Part shown: one piece after another, positions 1 to 5,995 of the stretch | Numbering within the stretch: position 1 is the stretch's first letter | How the letters are laid out: every line of letters begins with the position of its first letter | Origin: Syntrophaceae bacterium CG2_30_49_12 | GTDB taxonomy: Bacteria > Desulfobacterota > Syntrophia > Syntrophales > CG2-30-49-12 | DNA: 9,749 bases | Direction of reading: 5' to 3' | Assembly (NCBI GenBank): GCA_001873675.1 | Contig: MNZP01000164.1 | Span: 1-9,749, forward strand | Made by a program: the position numbers and the translations under genes | The notes under the pieces: model-generated | What the model was told of the DNA's origin: nothing | The model's input: only the letters and a program-made list of their open reading frames with translations | The model's database searches: none

Positions 1-76
1 TGAATAACGGAGTTTTCTCATTAATTTCAATGTGCCATGCATTAAAAAGGCTATTATAAAGAATTAATCCTATAAT

Positions 77-120
77 CTTGGCGCCTTTGTGCCTTTGTGG
101 CAAGATACCTGAGTAGTTAC
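77..120 (-). repeat. Dispersed intergenic repeat, copy 1 (minus orientation)
   Basis: Read on the minus strand this begins GTAACTACTCAGGTA and continues with GCCACAAAGGCACAAAGG. It matches copy 2 (1018-1058) and copy 3 (1110-1145), which share the order GTRACTRYTCAG, then GCCACNAAG, then a CACCAAG/CACNAAG tail. It differs from copy 2 by a short insertion (TCTT) between the two blocks. Copies 1 and 2 lie in opposite orientation on either side of the NlpC gene. The presence of three copies is seen directly; any function is unknown. Confidence 0.75.
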
Positions 121-153
121 CTAAATTGTATAGTATAGGAATTTGCATTTTTT

Positions 154-169
154 CTTGAGTAAAATCAAG
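154..169. promoter_or_regulatory. Small inverted repeat, possible operator or hairpin
   Basis: CTTGA (154-158) and TCAAG (165-169) are perfect reverse complements around a 6-nt spacer, with weak extension into flanking T and A bases. The site lies about 60 nt before the chosen start of the NlpC gene. A five-base arm is easily found by chance in AT-rich DNA, so a regulatory role is only a possibility. Confidence 0.2.
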
Positions 170-214
170 TAAATTGTGATAGGGGGAGGTGAACCGAGAC
201 TCATCAATCCTTTT

Positions 215-220
215 GAGGGG
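215..220 (+). promoter_or_regulatory. Ribosome binding site deciding the NlpC gene start
   Basis: GAGGGG sits six bases before the GTG at 227. The alternative in-frame GTG at 176 is preceded only by A/T-rich sequence with no purine-rich Shine-Dalgarno match. Starting at 227 also gives a normal-length lipoprotein signal peptide. Confidence 0.55.
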
Positions 221-226
221 AAAAAG

Positions 227-1006
227 GTGATTATTCGAAAATGTAAAAAACTCCCGGCTCTTGTCTTTTTGCTAAATATCTTCTTGTTAATTATTTTCAT
301 CGTGGCCGGCTGTGGGGGACACCGCGCCGCTTCCTATCCTCTCCATCGGACCACGAAAAAAGAACTGGCAAGGATGGGTTATACCATCCAGACCGGCGCC
401 TTCTCAAAGGTCGGAAATGCTGCCCGAATGACAGAATCCCTGCGGGATAAAGGGTTGAATGCCTTCTATTTTGCCGCTCCCGAGAAGATCTACAAGGTTC
501 GCTTCGGCAATTTTACGTCAAGAGAAGATGCAAGGAGGAAGGCGGAACATCTCGCATCGCAAGGAATCATTGATGAGTATTATATCGTCGCCCCCGGTGA
601 TTATACCATTGCAAAGGAAAAGGATACCGTGTATCTTAGGGAAGAGATTGTTAAGACGGCAAAGAGCTTTATCGGTGTCCCCTATCTCTGGGGCGGCTCT
701 TCCCCGGATACAGGCTTTGATTGCAGTGGATTAACGATGGCTGTTTATCAGTTAAATGGCCTCGATCTTCCCCGCTTGTCGTCTGAACAGTACGAGGCTG
801 GAACTCCCGTCTTGCAGGATAATTTGTTAAAGGGAGATCTGGTTTTTTTTGCGATTTCCAAAGGTAAAAAAGTCTCTCATATAGGTGTGTACACAGGTAA
901 AGGCAGCTTTATTCATGCCCCGGGAAGGGGCAAGAAAATCCGTATGGACTCCCTCTCCGACAGTTACTTCCAGAAGCGATACACTGCCGGGATGTCTTAT
1001 TTTTAG
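227..1006 (+). CDS. SPOR domain-containing NlpC/P60 (C40) peptidase, lipoprotein
   Basis: Probable peptidoglycan hydrolase that cleaves within stem peptides, anchored to a membrane on the periplasmic side. With the GTG at 227 as residue 1 (259 aa), a basic N-terminus (Arg4, Lys5, Lys7, Lys8) leads into a hydrophobic run at 10-27 and a lipobox ending VAGC with Cys29. A SPOR-like domain covers about 52-122 (it opens YTIQTGAF and has a second half YKVRFGNF); SPOR domains bind denuded septal glycan. The NlpC/P60 domain covers about 141-259, with catalytic Cys166 in FDCSG, His218 in SHIGVY and third-position His230 in FIHAPG, plus the family's PYLWGG motif before the Cys. All catalytic residues are present, so it should be active. 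The longer start at 176 would add 17 residues and spoil the compact signal peptide. It appears monocistronic and is flanked by inverted copies of a repeat. Family assignment is firm; the exact bond cleaved is not known. Confidence 0.93.
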   Translation: MIIRKCKKLPALVFLLNIFLLIIFIVAGCGGHRAASYPLHRTTKKELARMGYTIQTGAFSKVGNAARMTESLRDKGLNAFYFAAPEKIYKVRFGNFTSREDARRKAEHLASQGIIDEYYIVAPGDYTIAKEKDTVYLREEIVKTAKSFIGVPYLWGGSSPDTGFDCSGLTMAVYQLNGLDLPRLSSEQYEAGTPVLQDNLLKGDLVFFAISKGKKVSHIGVYTGKGSFIHAPGRGKKIRMDSLSDSYFQKRYTAGMSYF

Positions 1007-1017
1007 TAACATTTCTT

Positions 1018-1058
1018 GTAACTGTTCAGGTAGCCACAAAGGCACCAAGACACGAAGG
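1018..1058 (+). repeat. Dispersed intergenic repeat, copy 2 (plus orientation)
   Basis: This begins GTAACTGTTCAGGTA and continues GCCACAAAGGCACCAAGACA and CGAAGG. It starts 11 nt after the NlpC stop codon. The same ordered blocks occur in copies 1 and 3, so it is a real repeat family rather than chance low complexity. From general familiarity, similar CACAAAGGCACCAAGACAC strings are scattered between genes in many environmental bacterial genomes; I have not checked this here. Confidence 0.75.
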
Positions 1059-1079
1059 ATAGATATGAGTTTTTCCACT

Positions 1080-1109
1080 TTGTCTGAAAAGGAAGAATAA
1101 TTATATGAT
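1080..1109 (+). promoter_or_regulatory. Candidate sigma70-type promoter for the rmlB-to-hydrolase cluster
   Basis: TTGTCT (1080-1085; 4 of 6 to TTGACA) is followed after 18 nt by TATGAT (1104-1109; 5 of 6 to TATAAT). The predicted start near 1116 would lie inside repeat copy 3, leaving a leader of about 80 nt before rmlB. The surrounding sequence is AT-rich, so chance matches are likely. It is the best-placed candidate, not a proven promoter. Confidence 0.35.
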
Positions 1110-1145
1110 CTTAGTGTCTTGGTGTCTTAGTGGCTGAATAGTCAC
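1110..1145 (-). repeat. Dispersed intergenic repeat, copy 3 (minus orientation)
   Basis: On the minus strand this reads GTGACTATTCAG, then CCACTAAGACACCAAGACAC and TAAG. It aligns with copy 2 apart from a 3-4 base gap after TTCAG and several substitutions. It faces copy 2 across a 51-nt spacer, so the pair forms an inverted repeat that could fold as a long stem. Confidence 0.75.
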
Positions 1146-1193
1146 CATTTCTTAAGTGCTGACTGTCATCATTACACCATTGGTCCAAAAGAT

Positions 1194-2261
1194 ATGGAAA
1201 TAAAGAATCTGATCCTTACCGGGGGATGCGGCTTTATCGGCAGCAACTTCATCCGCTACCTGCTGGAGGCGCCGGACTTTACCGGAAGAATCATCAATGT
1301 GGACAAGCTGACCTATGCGGGAAATATCGAGAACTTAAGCGGTATCGGCGAGAGATACCCGGACAGATACATCTTTCAGAGGGCGGACATCTGTGACCTT
1401 GATCTGATGAGGGATATTTTTTTGCGTTACAACGTTGATGCTATCTGCCATTTTGCCGCCGAATCCCATGTTGACAGATCAATCAAACATCCGAAGGGTT
1501 TCATTCATACCAATGTCATTGGCACCTTCAACCTCCTCGAAATAGCAAGAACCAATGCGGAAAACTTTGTCCTCTTTCATCATATAAGCACCGACGAGGT
1601 ATACGGCAGCCTTGGGCTGGAGGGATATTTTACCGAGGCCAGCCCCTACCGGCCCAACAGTCCCTACTCCGCCTCCAAGGCCGCTTCAGATCATCTCGTC
1701 CGGGCCTATCATAAAACCTACGGCCTGCCGACAACCATTTCCAACTGCTCCAATAACTACGGCCCCTACCAGTTTCCCGAAAAGCTGATTCCCCTGATCA
1801 TCATCAATGCCATGCAGGGGAAGCCCCTCCCCGTTTATGGAGACGGGAAAAATGTGAGGGACTGGCTCTACGTCAGGGACCACTGTGAGGCCGTCTGGAC
1901 GGTCATGCAAGCGGGAAGAAGGGGGGAGACGTATAATATCGGCGGCAACTCGGAGATGGAAAACATTGTCATTGTGGAGATGATCTGCGATCTCCTCGAC
2001 GAGATCATACCGCCATCCACCGGACGCTCCCGGCGGGAGATGATCACCTTTGTTAAGGACAGGCCGGGGCACGACCGCAGATATGCCATTGATTTCAGTA
2101 AATTACGCGAGGAACTGCATTGGGACCCGCGGGAATCTTTTGCCTCCGGCCTGAGAAAGACCATCCTCTGGTATCTCGATAACGGGCCCTGGATTGACCG
2201 CGTGCAAAGCGGTGCTTATCAGACGTGGATCGCAGAACAATACGGCGAACCGGAAAGTTAA
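1194..2261 (+). CDS. rmlB: dTDP-glucose 4,6-dehydratase
   Basis: Converts dTDP-glucose to dTDP-4-keto-6-deoxyglucose, the entry to dTDP-rhamnose and other deoxysugars for LPS O-antigen or glycan synthesis in the cytoplasm. The 355-aa length is normal for the family. The NAD-binding glycine motif GGCGFIGS is at 10-17. The catalytic Thr-Asp-Glu triad of 4,6-dehydratases is in STDEVYG (Thr133, Asp134, Glu135), and the SDR YxxxK pair is Tyr158/Lys162. The signatures VDKLTYAGN, NCSNNYGPYQFPEKLIPL and NVRDWLYVRDHC are typical of RmlB and argue against generic epimerases or UDP-glucuronate decarboxylases. It is an orphan, as rmlA, rmlC and rmlD are not in the window. The ATG at 1194 is preceded by no clear Shine-Dalgarno, which is odd for the first gene of an apparent operon. 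The next gene begins 3 nt after its stop. Confidence 0.95.
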   Translation: MEIKNLILTGGCGFIGSNFIRYLLEAPDFTGRIINVDKLTYAGNIENLSGIGERYPDRYIFQRADICDLDLMRDIFLRYNVDAICHFAAESHVDRSIKHPKGFIHTNVIGTFNLLEIARTNAENFVLFHHISTDEVYGSLGLEGYFTEASPYRPNSPYSASKAASDHLVRAYHKTYGLPTTISNCSNNYGPYQFPEKLIPLIIINAMQGKPLPVYGDGKNVRDWLYVRDHCEAVWTVMQAGRRGETYNIGGNSEMENIVIVEMICDLLDEIIPPSTGRSRREMITFVKDRPGHDRRYAIDFSKLREELHWDPRESFASGLRKTILWYLDNGPWIDRVQSGAYQTWIAEQYGEPES

Positions 2262-2264
2262 GGT

Positions 2265-3440
2265 ATGCCCGGGGAGTTAAGACAATTCATCCTCTCTCAA
2301 ATCAGAGAAAGGGGACCCGTTTCCTTTTCTCAATTTATGGAATGGTCTCTCTATCATCCGGAATACGGCTATTACCGCTCGGAAGGGGTGAAAATCGGAA
2401 GGGATGGTGATTACTATACGGCGCCCTGTGTCCATCCCCTCTTCGGACATCTTGTTGCCAAACAGCTCTTCCAAATGAGCGGGATCATGGGAGGGGAGAC
2501 CTTCGACATCGTTGAAGCAGGGGGAGGTAGAGGTTTTCTCTGTGAAGATATCTTAAACTGGGCAAAGGTCAGCGCCCCCGTCTTTTACAGCCGTCTCAGA
2601 TATCATATCTTAGAGCTGGCACCCCCTTTTTTAAGGGAGCAAAGGGAGAGACTCTCGGAACAGGAAAGAGAGGGGAAGGTTTTCTGGATAGATATTGAAG
2701 ACCTGAAAAGGGGGAGGGGCCATATTCACGGCTGCTTCCTCGGGAATGAACTGATTGATGCGTTTCCTGTACACCGGGTGGTTTTTCACGAGGGAAGCTT
2801 AAAAGAAATCTATGTGGATGAGCAAAACGGCCGGTTTGAGGAGGTATACGGTAAACCGTCTGAGCCGGTGATTTTAACCTACTTTTCCTCCCTCGGGATC
2901 ACTCTGGCGGAAGGGCAGAAGGCGGAAGTAAATCTGCGGGCCTTGGACTGGCTGGAAAGGGTGGGGCAATTCCTGGAGAAGGGGTTTGTCGTGACGATTG
3001 ACTATGGCTATCCCGCTTCCGAACTCTACGCCCCCTGCCGTTCCCAGGGGACGATTATGTGTTATTTCCGTCATCAGGCATCGGAAAATCCCTACGAGAG
3101 AGTGGGAGGGCAGGATATAACCTCTCATGTCAATTTTACATCTCTTATACAAAAGGGAGAAGAGGTCGGTCTTGAGTTCACCGGTATTGTTCCACAGTAC
3201 CGGTTTCTTATCGGACTGGGACTCCTTCAGGAAATGGAATCCGCGGGGAGAAAGATGTCCCACGTAGAGGGGCTGAAGATGAGACTCTCACTAAAGCATC
3301 TGATCGAGCCGGAGAGGGGACTGGGCGAAATTTTCAAGGTCTTGATCCAGCACAGGGGGATCGAGAAGCCTCAACTGGACGGCCTGAGGAGCCTCAGTTC
3401 AATTCCATTTTGGAGGTACGAAAAATGGACGAGGAACTGA
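2265..3440 (+). CDS. MidA/NDUFAF7-family SAM-dependent methyltransferase (COG1565)
   Basis: Probable class I SAM-dependent protein methyltransferase of the family that includes mitochondrial NDUFAF7, which methylates an arginine of the complex I 49-kDa subunit. The target in bacteria is not established, so a NuoD-like substrate would be inference. At 391 aa it matches the family. The SAM-binding loop is EAGGGRG (84-90), the family's acidic/Asn motif is GNELIDAFP (160-168), TIDYG is at 244-248, and the late motifs GTIMCYFRH (262-270) and GGQDITSHVNFTSL (281-294) are characteristic. An N-terminal FSQFMEWSLYHPEYGYY block (21-37) is also a hallmark. The ATG at 2265 follows rmlB after 3 nt, with a purine-rich stretch (GGAAAG, 2252-2257) inside the rmlB end. 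Its 3' end overlaps the mutase gene by 16 nt, implying coupled translation. Family assignment is confident; the physiological role is open. Confidence 0.88.
   Translation: MPGELRQFILSQIRERGPVSFSQFMEWSLYHPEYGYYRSEGVKIGRDGDYYTAPCVHPLFGHLVAKQLFQMSGIMGGETFDIVEAGGGRGFLCEDILNWAKVSAPVFYSRLRYHILELAPPFLREQRERLSEQEREGKVFWIDIEDLKRGRGHIHGCFLGNELIDAFPVHRVVFHEGSLKEIYVDEQNGRFEEVYGKPSEPVILTYFSSLGITLAEGQKAEVNLRALDWLERVGQFLEKGFVVTIDYGYPASELYAPCRSQGTIMCYFRHQASENPYERVGGQDITSHVNFTSLIQKGEEVGLEFTGIVPQYRFLIGLGLLQEMESAGRKMSHVEGLKMRLSLKHLIEPERGLGEIFKVLIQHRGIEKPQLDGLRSLSSIPFWRYEKWTRN
3412..3416 (+). promoter_or_regulatory. Ribosome binding site of the mutase gene, inside the methyltransferase CDS
   Basis: GGAGG lies eight bases before the ATG at 3425. 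This decides the start: the in-frame TTG at 3410 overlaps the site itself and has no comparable signal upstream. The site is embedded in the last ten codons of the methyltransferase gene. Confidence 0.8.
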
Positions 3441-5095
3441 AGGCGGCTGTAGAAAACTGGGAAAGAGAAAAACTTCTTCCCGCAGAAAAAAAACTACCCT
3501 CCCGGAAAGGGCGTTTTACTGCCGGTTCCGACATCGAGGTGGAGGCCCTTTATACCCCTCTGGATGTGGCGGATACTAACTATTTAGAAGATATAGGTTT
3601 TCCCGGAAGCTATCCCTATACGAGAGGAATCCAGCCGACCATGTACCGTGGACGGCTCTGGTCTATCCGCCAATATGCCGGCTTCGGCACGCCGGAGGAG
3701 AGCAACCGCCGCTTCCGTTTTCTGCTGGAACAGGGACAGACGGGGTTGAGCATTGCCTTCGACCTCCCCACCCAGATGGGTCTGGACTCTGATCACCCTA
3801 TGGCGTACGGCGAGGTGGGAAGAGTAGGAGTCGCCATTGATTGTTTGCATGACATGGAGACGATGCTGAAAGACATCCCCTTAAACAAAGTCAGCGCCTC
3901 CATGACGATCAATGCCCCCACCGCCATCATCCTGGCGATGTACGTGGCCGTGGCCAGACGGCAGGGGGTGGCGCTGGCAAAGCTGACAGGCACGGTACAA
4001 AACGACATTCTGAAAGAATACATCGCCCGCGGCACTTACATCTTTCCCCCCAGACCTTCTCTGCGCCTTCTCGCCGACATTGCTATCTACTGCGTCCAGG
4101 AAATGCCCAGCTTCAATTTTATCAGCATCGGCGGCTACCATATCAGGGAAGCGGGGGCTGATGCCGTTCAGGAGGTAGGTTTTGCCTTCGCCAATGCTAT
4201 CACCTATGTCGAGACCTTGATAGCCGCCGGCCTGAAAGTTGATCAATTTGCGCCCCGCATCTCCTGGATTTTTAACACACAGAACAACTTCATGGAAGAA
4301 GTCGCCAAGTATCGCGCTGCCCGCCGGCTGTGGGCCAGGATCATGCGGGAACGCTTCGGCGCCGAAGACCCCCGTTCCTGGATGTTCCGCACCCATGTCC
4401 AGGACGGCGGTTCTTCTCTCACCGCCCAGCAGCCGTTCAACAACCTGATCAGGGGAACCATCCACGCCCTGGCCACGGCGCTGGGAGGCGTCCAGTCCAT
4501 GGCCATTTGTTCTTACGATGAGGCTCTGTCCATCCCCACCGAGGAATCCGCCACGCTTTCCGTAAGGATCCAGCAAATTATCGCCCATGAAAGCGGTGTG
4601 GCCGATACCATTGATCCCCTCGGCGGTTCTTACTATCTGGAAACGCTTACCAACAGGATGGAAGAGGAGATCAAGGCCTGTATCAAAAGGGTTGAAGAGG
4701 TGGGCGGGGCGGTGGCGGCTATTGAAAACGGATATATGAGCGGGCAGATAGAAGAAAACGCTTACCGACACCAGAAAGAAATAGAGAGCGGCGAAAAGAT
4801 CGTTGTAGGTTTAAACAGCTTCATTACCGATCAGGAGCAGCCGATAAGAATCCAACCCGTTGACCACAAAGTTGAGAAGCAACAGGCGGCGCGTCTGAAA
4901 AAGCTCCGGGACGAACGAGACAACCGGCGTGTAAAGGAGGTCCTGTCCGGTGTGCAGGAAAAAGCCCGGGGCGATGCCAATCTGATGCCCGCTTTGATTG
5001 AAGCCGTAGAGGCCCAAGCCACGATCGGCGAAATATGCGACACTCTCCGGGATGTTTTTGGAGAATTTAGAGAAAATCAGGGAAGACAGTATTAG
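3425..5095 (+). CDS. Methylmalonyl-CoA mutase-like acyl-CoA mutase, large (substrate-binding) subunit
   Basis: Adenosylcobalamin-dependent carbon-skeleton mutase, catalysing a radical 1,2-rearrangement of an acyl-CoA (typically methylmalonyl-CoA to succinyl-CoA). The 556-aa protein is the TIM-barrel subunit only. The C-terminal B12 domain with its DxHxxG motif is absent, so a separate ~130-140 aa small subunit is needed and is not in this window. Substrate motifs are YPYTRG (63-68), IRQYAGF (81-87), VQNDILKEYIARGTYIFPP (191-209) and GGYHIREAG (236-244). By alignment from memory to Propionibacterium mutase, Tyr84 corresponds to Tyr89, Arg202 to Arg207 and His239 to His244. Tyr89 and Arg207 position the substrate carboxylate, which favours a methylmalonyl/succinyl-type substrate over isobutyryl- or 2-hydroxyisobutyryl-CoA (Phe or Ile and Gln at these sites). 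Oddly, the usual LHTN before the SxDEA motif is MAIC (359-362). Cytoplasmic; translated from within the methyltransferase gene. Alkylmalonyl-type substrates remain possible. Confidence 0.9.
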   Translation: MDEELKAAVENWEREKLLPAEKKLPSRKGRFTAGSDIEVEALYTPLDVADTNYLEDIGFPGSYPYTRGIQPTMYRGRLWSIRQYAGFGTPEESNRRFRFLLEQGQTGLSIAFDLPTQMGLDSDHPMAYGEVGRVGVAIDCLHDMETMLKDIPLNKVSASMTINAPTAIILAMYVAVARRQGVALAKLTGTVQNDILKEYIARGTYIFPPRPSLRLLADIAIYCVQEMPSFNFISIGGYHIREAGADAVQEVGFAFANAITYVETLIAAGLKVDQFAPRISWIFNTQNNFMEEVAKYRAARRLWARIMRERFGAEDPRSWMFRTHVQDGGSSLTAQQPFNNLIRGTIHALATALGGVQSMAICSYDEALSIPTEESATLSVRIQQIIAHESGVADTIDPLGGSYYLETLTNRMEEEIKACIKRVEEVGGAVAAIENGYMSGQIEENAYRHQKEIESGEKIVVGLNSFITDQEQPIRIQPVDHKVEKQQAARLKKLRDERDNRRVKEVLSGVQEKARGDANLMPALIEAVEAQATIGEICDTLRDVFGEFRENQGRQY

Positions 5096-5119
5096 AGAAC
5101 GTAACTGATAACAGTAGTC

Positions 5120-5125
5120 GGAGAG
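5120..5125 (+). promoter_or_regulatory. Ribosome binding site of the metallo-hydrolase gene
   Basis: GGAGAG lies five bases before the ATG at 5131, in the 35-nt gap after the mutase. It supports this start over the ATG at 5143 (Met5). Confidence 0.65.
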
Positions 5126-5130
5126 TTTAA

Positions 5131-5898
5131 ATGGTTCATGCTATGCTAAATAGCGGCTTTTCGAGATCATATATTATTTCCGGTGAAGACGGCCTGATGG
5201 TGGTTGATGTGGGCAGTATCGGGACGGCGGAAGATGTGGCAGCGTATATCAATAATACTCCTGGTATGATGCTCCACGACGTGCGGTATATTGCGGCTAC
5301 CCATTTTCACATTGATCACATCGGGGGAATCGGCCATTTTCTTTGCAAATGTCCACCGGAGACAAGGGTTCTCTTCCATCGTTTTGTGGAAGGTTATCTG
5401 GCGGGAACAAGGGAACTGTCCCTTATCAGGCACTGGTTCGTTGGTCTTGTGCCCGCATCTTTAGCCAGTGCCCGCTACATCAGGAGGTTTTCTCATCTGA
5501 AGTTTGAGAGTCTCTCCGGCATCCCCTTGCCTGGCCTGAGGAATATAGTGAAACTTCCCTATGAACACAATAAAATAGGTTACTTCGGTGATGGGAAGTC
5601 TGTCAGGTACAAAATCGGCTTTGATGATTGGGAGGTCATCGAGACCCCCGGCCATACGGAAGATTCGGTTTCGTTTTACAATGAATCTTCGGGAGAGTTG
5701 ATCTGCGGTGACTTGATCGTGAACACGGAGAAAAACGGCAAGGGGAAGTTGAATCTCTTTCACTGGAGCAGAGAGGTTATTACAAAAACCTATCGTGACC
5801 TCTGTAACACCACTAACCCGAAAATAATCTATCCCGGTCATGGAGAGATCATCACGGGTGATGGGAATGCCCTCCTGACGGTTAAAGCCTTTACATAG
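5131..5898 (+). CDS. Metallo-beta-lactamase-fold hydrolase
   Basis: Predicted cytoplasmic binuclear metal-dependent hydrolase of the glyoxalase II-like MBL superfamily; 255 aa with no signal peptide. The full ligand set is visible: HFHIDH at 58-63 (His58, His60, Asp62, His63), His175 in TPGHTEDS, Asp194 in CGDLIV, and His237 in YPGHG. The N-terminal SRSYIISGEDGLMVVDVG is the usual beta-hairpin opening. Between the HxHxDH motif and His175 there is an unusually long stretch (about 71-165), rich in aromatic and basic residues (HWFVGLVPASLASARYIRRF), which may form a lid over the active site. It begins 35 nt after the mutase with its own Shine-Dalgarno and is probably in the same transcript. That proximity would fit a thioesterase or other ester hydrolase acting on a related metabolite, but the sequence does not show the substrate. 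Lactonase, glyoxalase II-like and thioesterase roles all remain possible. Confidence 0.87.
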   Translation: MVHAMLNSGFSRSYIISGEDGLMVVDVGSIGTAEDVAAYINNTPGMMLHDVRYIAATHFHIDHIGGIGHFLCKCPPETRVLFHRFVEGYLAGTRELSLIRHWFVGLVPASLASARYIRRFSHLKFESLSGIPLPGLRNIVKLPYEHNKIGYFGDGKSVRYKIGFDDWEVIETPGHTEDSVSFYNESSGELICGDLIVNTEKNGKGKLNLFHWSREVITKTYRDLCNTTNPKIIYPGHGEIITGDGNALLTVKAFT

Positions 5899-5911
5899 CT
5901 TTTAAAAAAAT

Positions 5912-5962
5912 GGTTCAAGGTTCAATGGTTTCATATTCTATTAACCCTTGAACCCTTGAACC
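5912..5962 (+). repeat. Imperfect inverted repeat between hydrolase and bioD genes
   Basis: The left arm (5912-5930, GGTTCAAGGTTCAATGGTT) pairs with 5943-5962 to give about 18 base pairs with one bulge and one mismatch, around a 12-nt AT-rich loop. The right arm is made of units of the tandem array that continues to 5995, so several pairing registers are possible. No T-run follows the stem, so it is not a standard intrinsic terminator, though it could attenuate read-through or protect a 3' end. Confidence 0.65.
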
Positions 5963-5995
5963 TTTGAACCTTTGAACCCTTGAACCCTTGAACCC
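5948..5995 (+). repeat. 8-nt tandem repeat array, six units of TTGAACC[C/T]
   Basis: Six full consecutive units occupy 5948-5995, four ending in C and two (5956-5971) ending in T. A degenerate unit (TTAACCC) precedes them, and a partial seventh (TTGAG) forms the start codon region of bioD. There are no spacers and no protein-coding pattern: the 8-nt period rotates the frame and gives TGA stops. Confidence 0.9.

Larger units (their letters stand above)
1..226. other. Non-coding leader region upstream of the NlpC lipoprotein gene
   Basis: This AT-rich stretch has no supportable gene on either strand. It contains one minus-oriented copy of a dispersed repeat (77-120), a TATAGT hexamer at 129-134 that resembles a sigma70 -10 box but has no convincing -35 partner, and a small dyad at 154-169. 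The NlpC gene is presumably transcribed from somewhere in this region, but I cannot place the promoter firmly. Confidence 0.6.
1007..1193. other. Intergenic region with facing repeat copies and a candidate promoter
   Basis: No gene is supportable here. The gap holds repeat copy 2 (1018-1058, plus), a 51-nt AT-rich spacer, and repeat copy 3 (1110-1145, minus). As RNA the two copies could pair into a long imperfect hairpin. There is no clean stem followed by a T-run, so it is not a classical terminator. The remaining ~48 nt before the rmlB start have no strong Shine-Dalgarno. Confidence 0.6.

Noticed and set aside
885..1100. Small reading frame running from the end of the NlpC gene into the intergenic repeats
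   Set aside because: Most of it is an out-of-frame shadow of the NlpC gene, and the rest translates the repeat. No ribosome binding site or recognisable product.
77..1145. Three repeat copies as an insertion sequence or transposon
   Set aside because: No transposase, no clear target-site duplication, and the only gene between copies is a cell-wall hydrolase. Kept as dispersed repeats with a cassette hypothesis only.
3881..4771. Long antisense reading frame (296 codons) inside the mutase gene
   Set aside because: It lies wholly within a well-supported gene, its translation matches no recognisable fold, and such frames arise from codon bias on the opposite strand.
3425..5095. Mutase as 2-hydroxyisobutyryl-CoA or isobutyryl-CoA mutase
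   Set aside because: Those enzymes have Ile or Phe at the Tyr84 position and Gln at the Arg202 position. Here both carboxylate-binding residues are present.
5104..5115. ACTG-ATAA-CAGT mini-hairpin after the mutase as a terminator
   Set aside because: The four-base-pair stem has no T-run and is expected by chance. The next gene has its own ribosome binding site and probably shares the transcript.
5131..5898. Hydrolase as a true glyoxalase II
   Set aside because: It has the metal ligands, but the stretch between HxHxDH and the next histidine is unusually long, and I see no recognisable glutathione-binding C-terminal domain in the short tail after His237.
5948..5995. Short direct repeats as a possible CRISPR array
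   Set aside because: The units are 8 nt and contiguous, with no spacers and no cas genes nearby.
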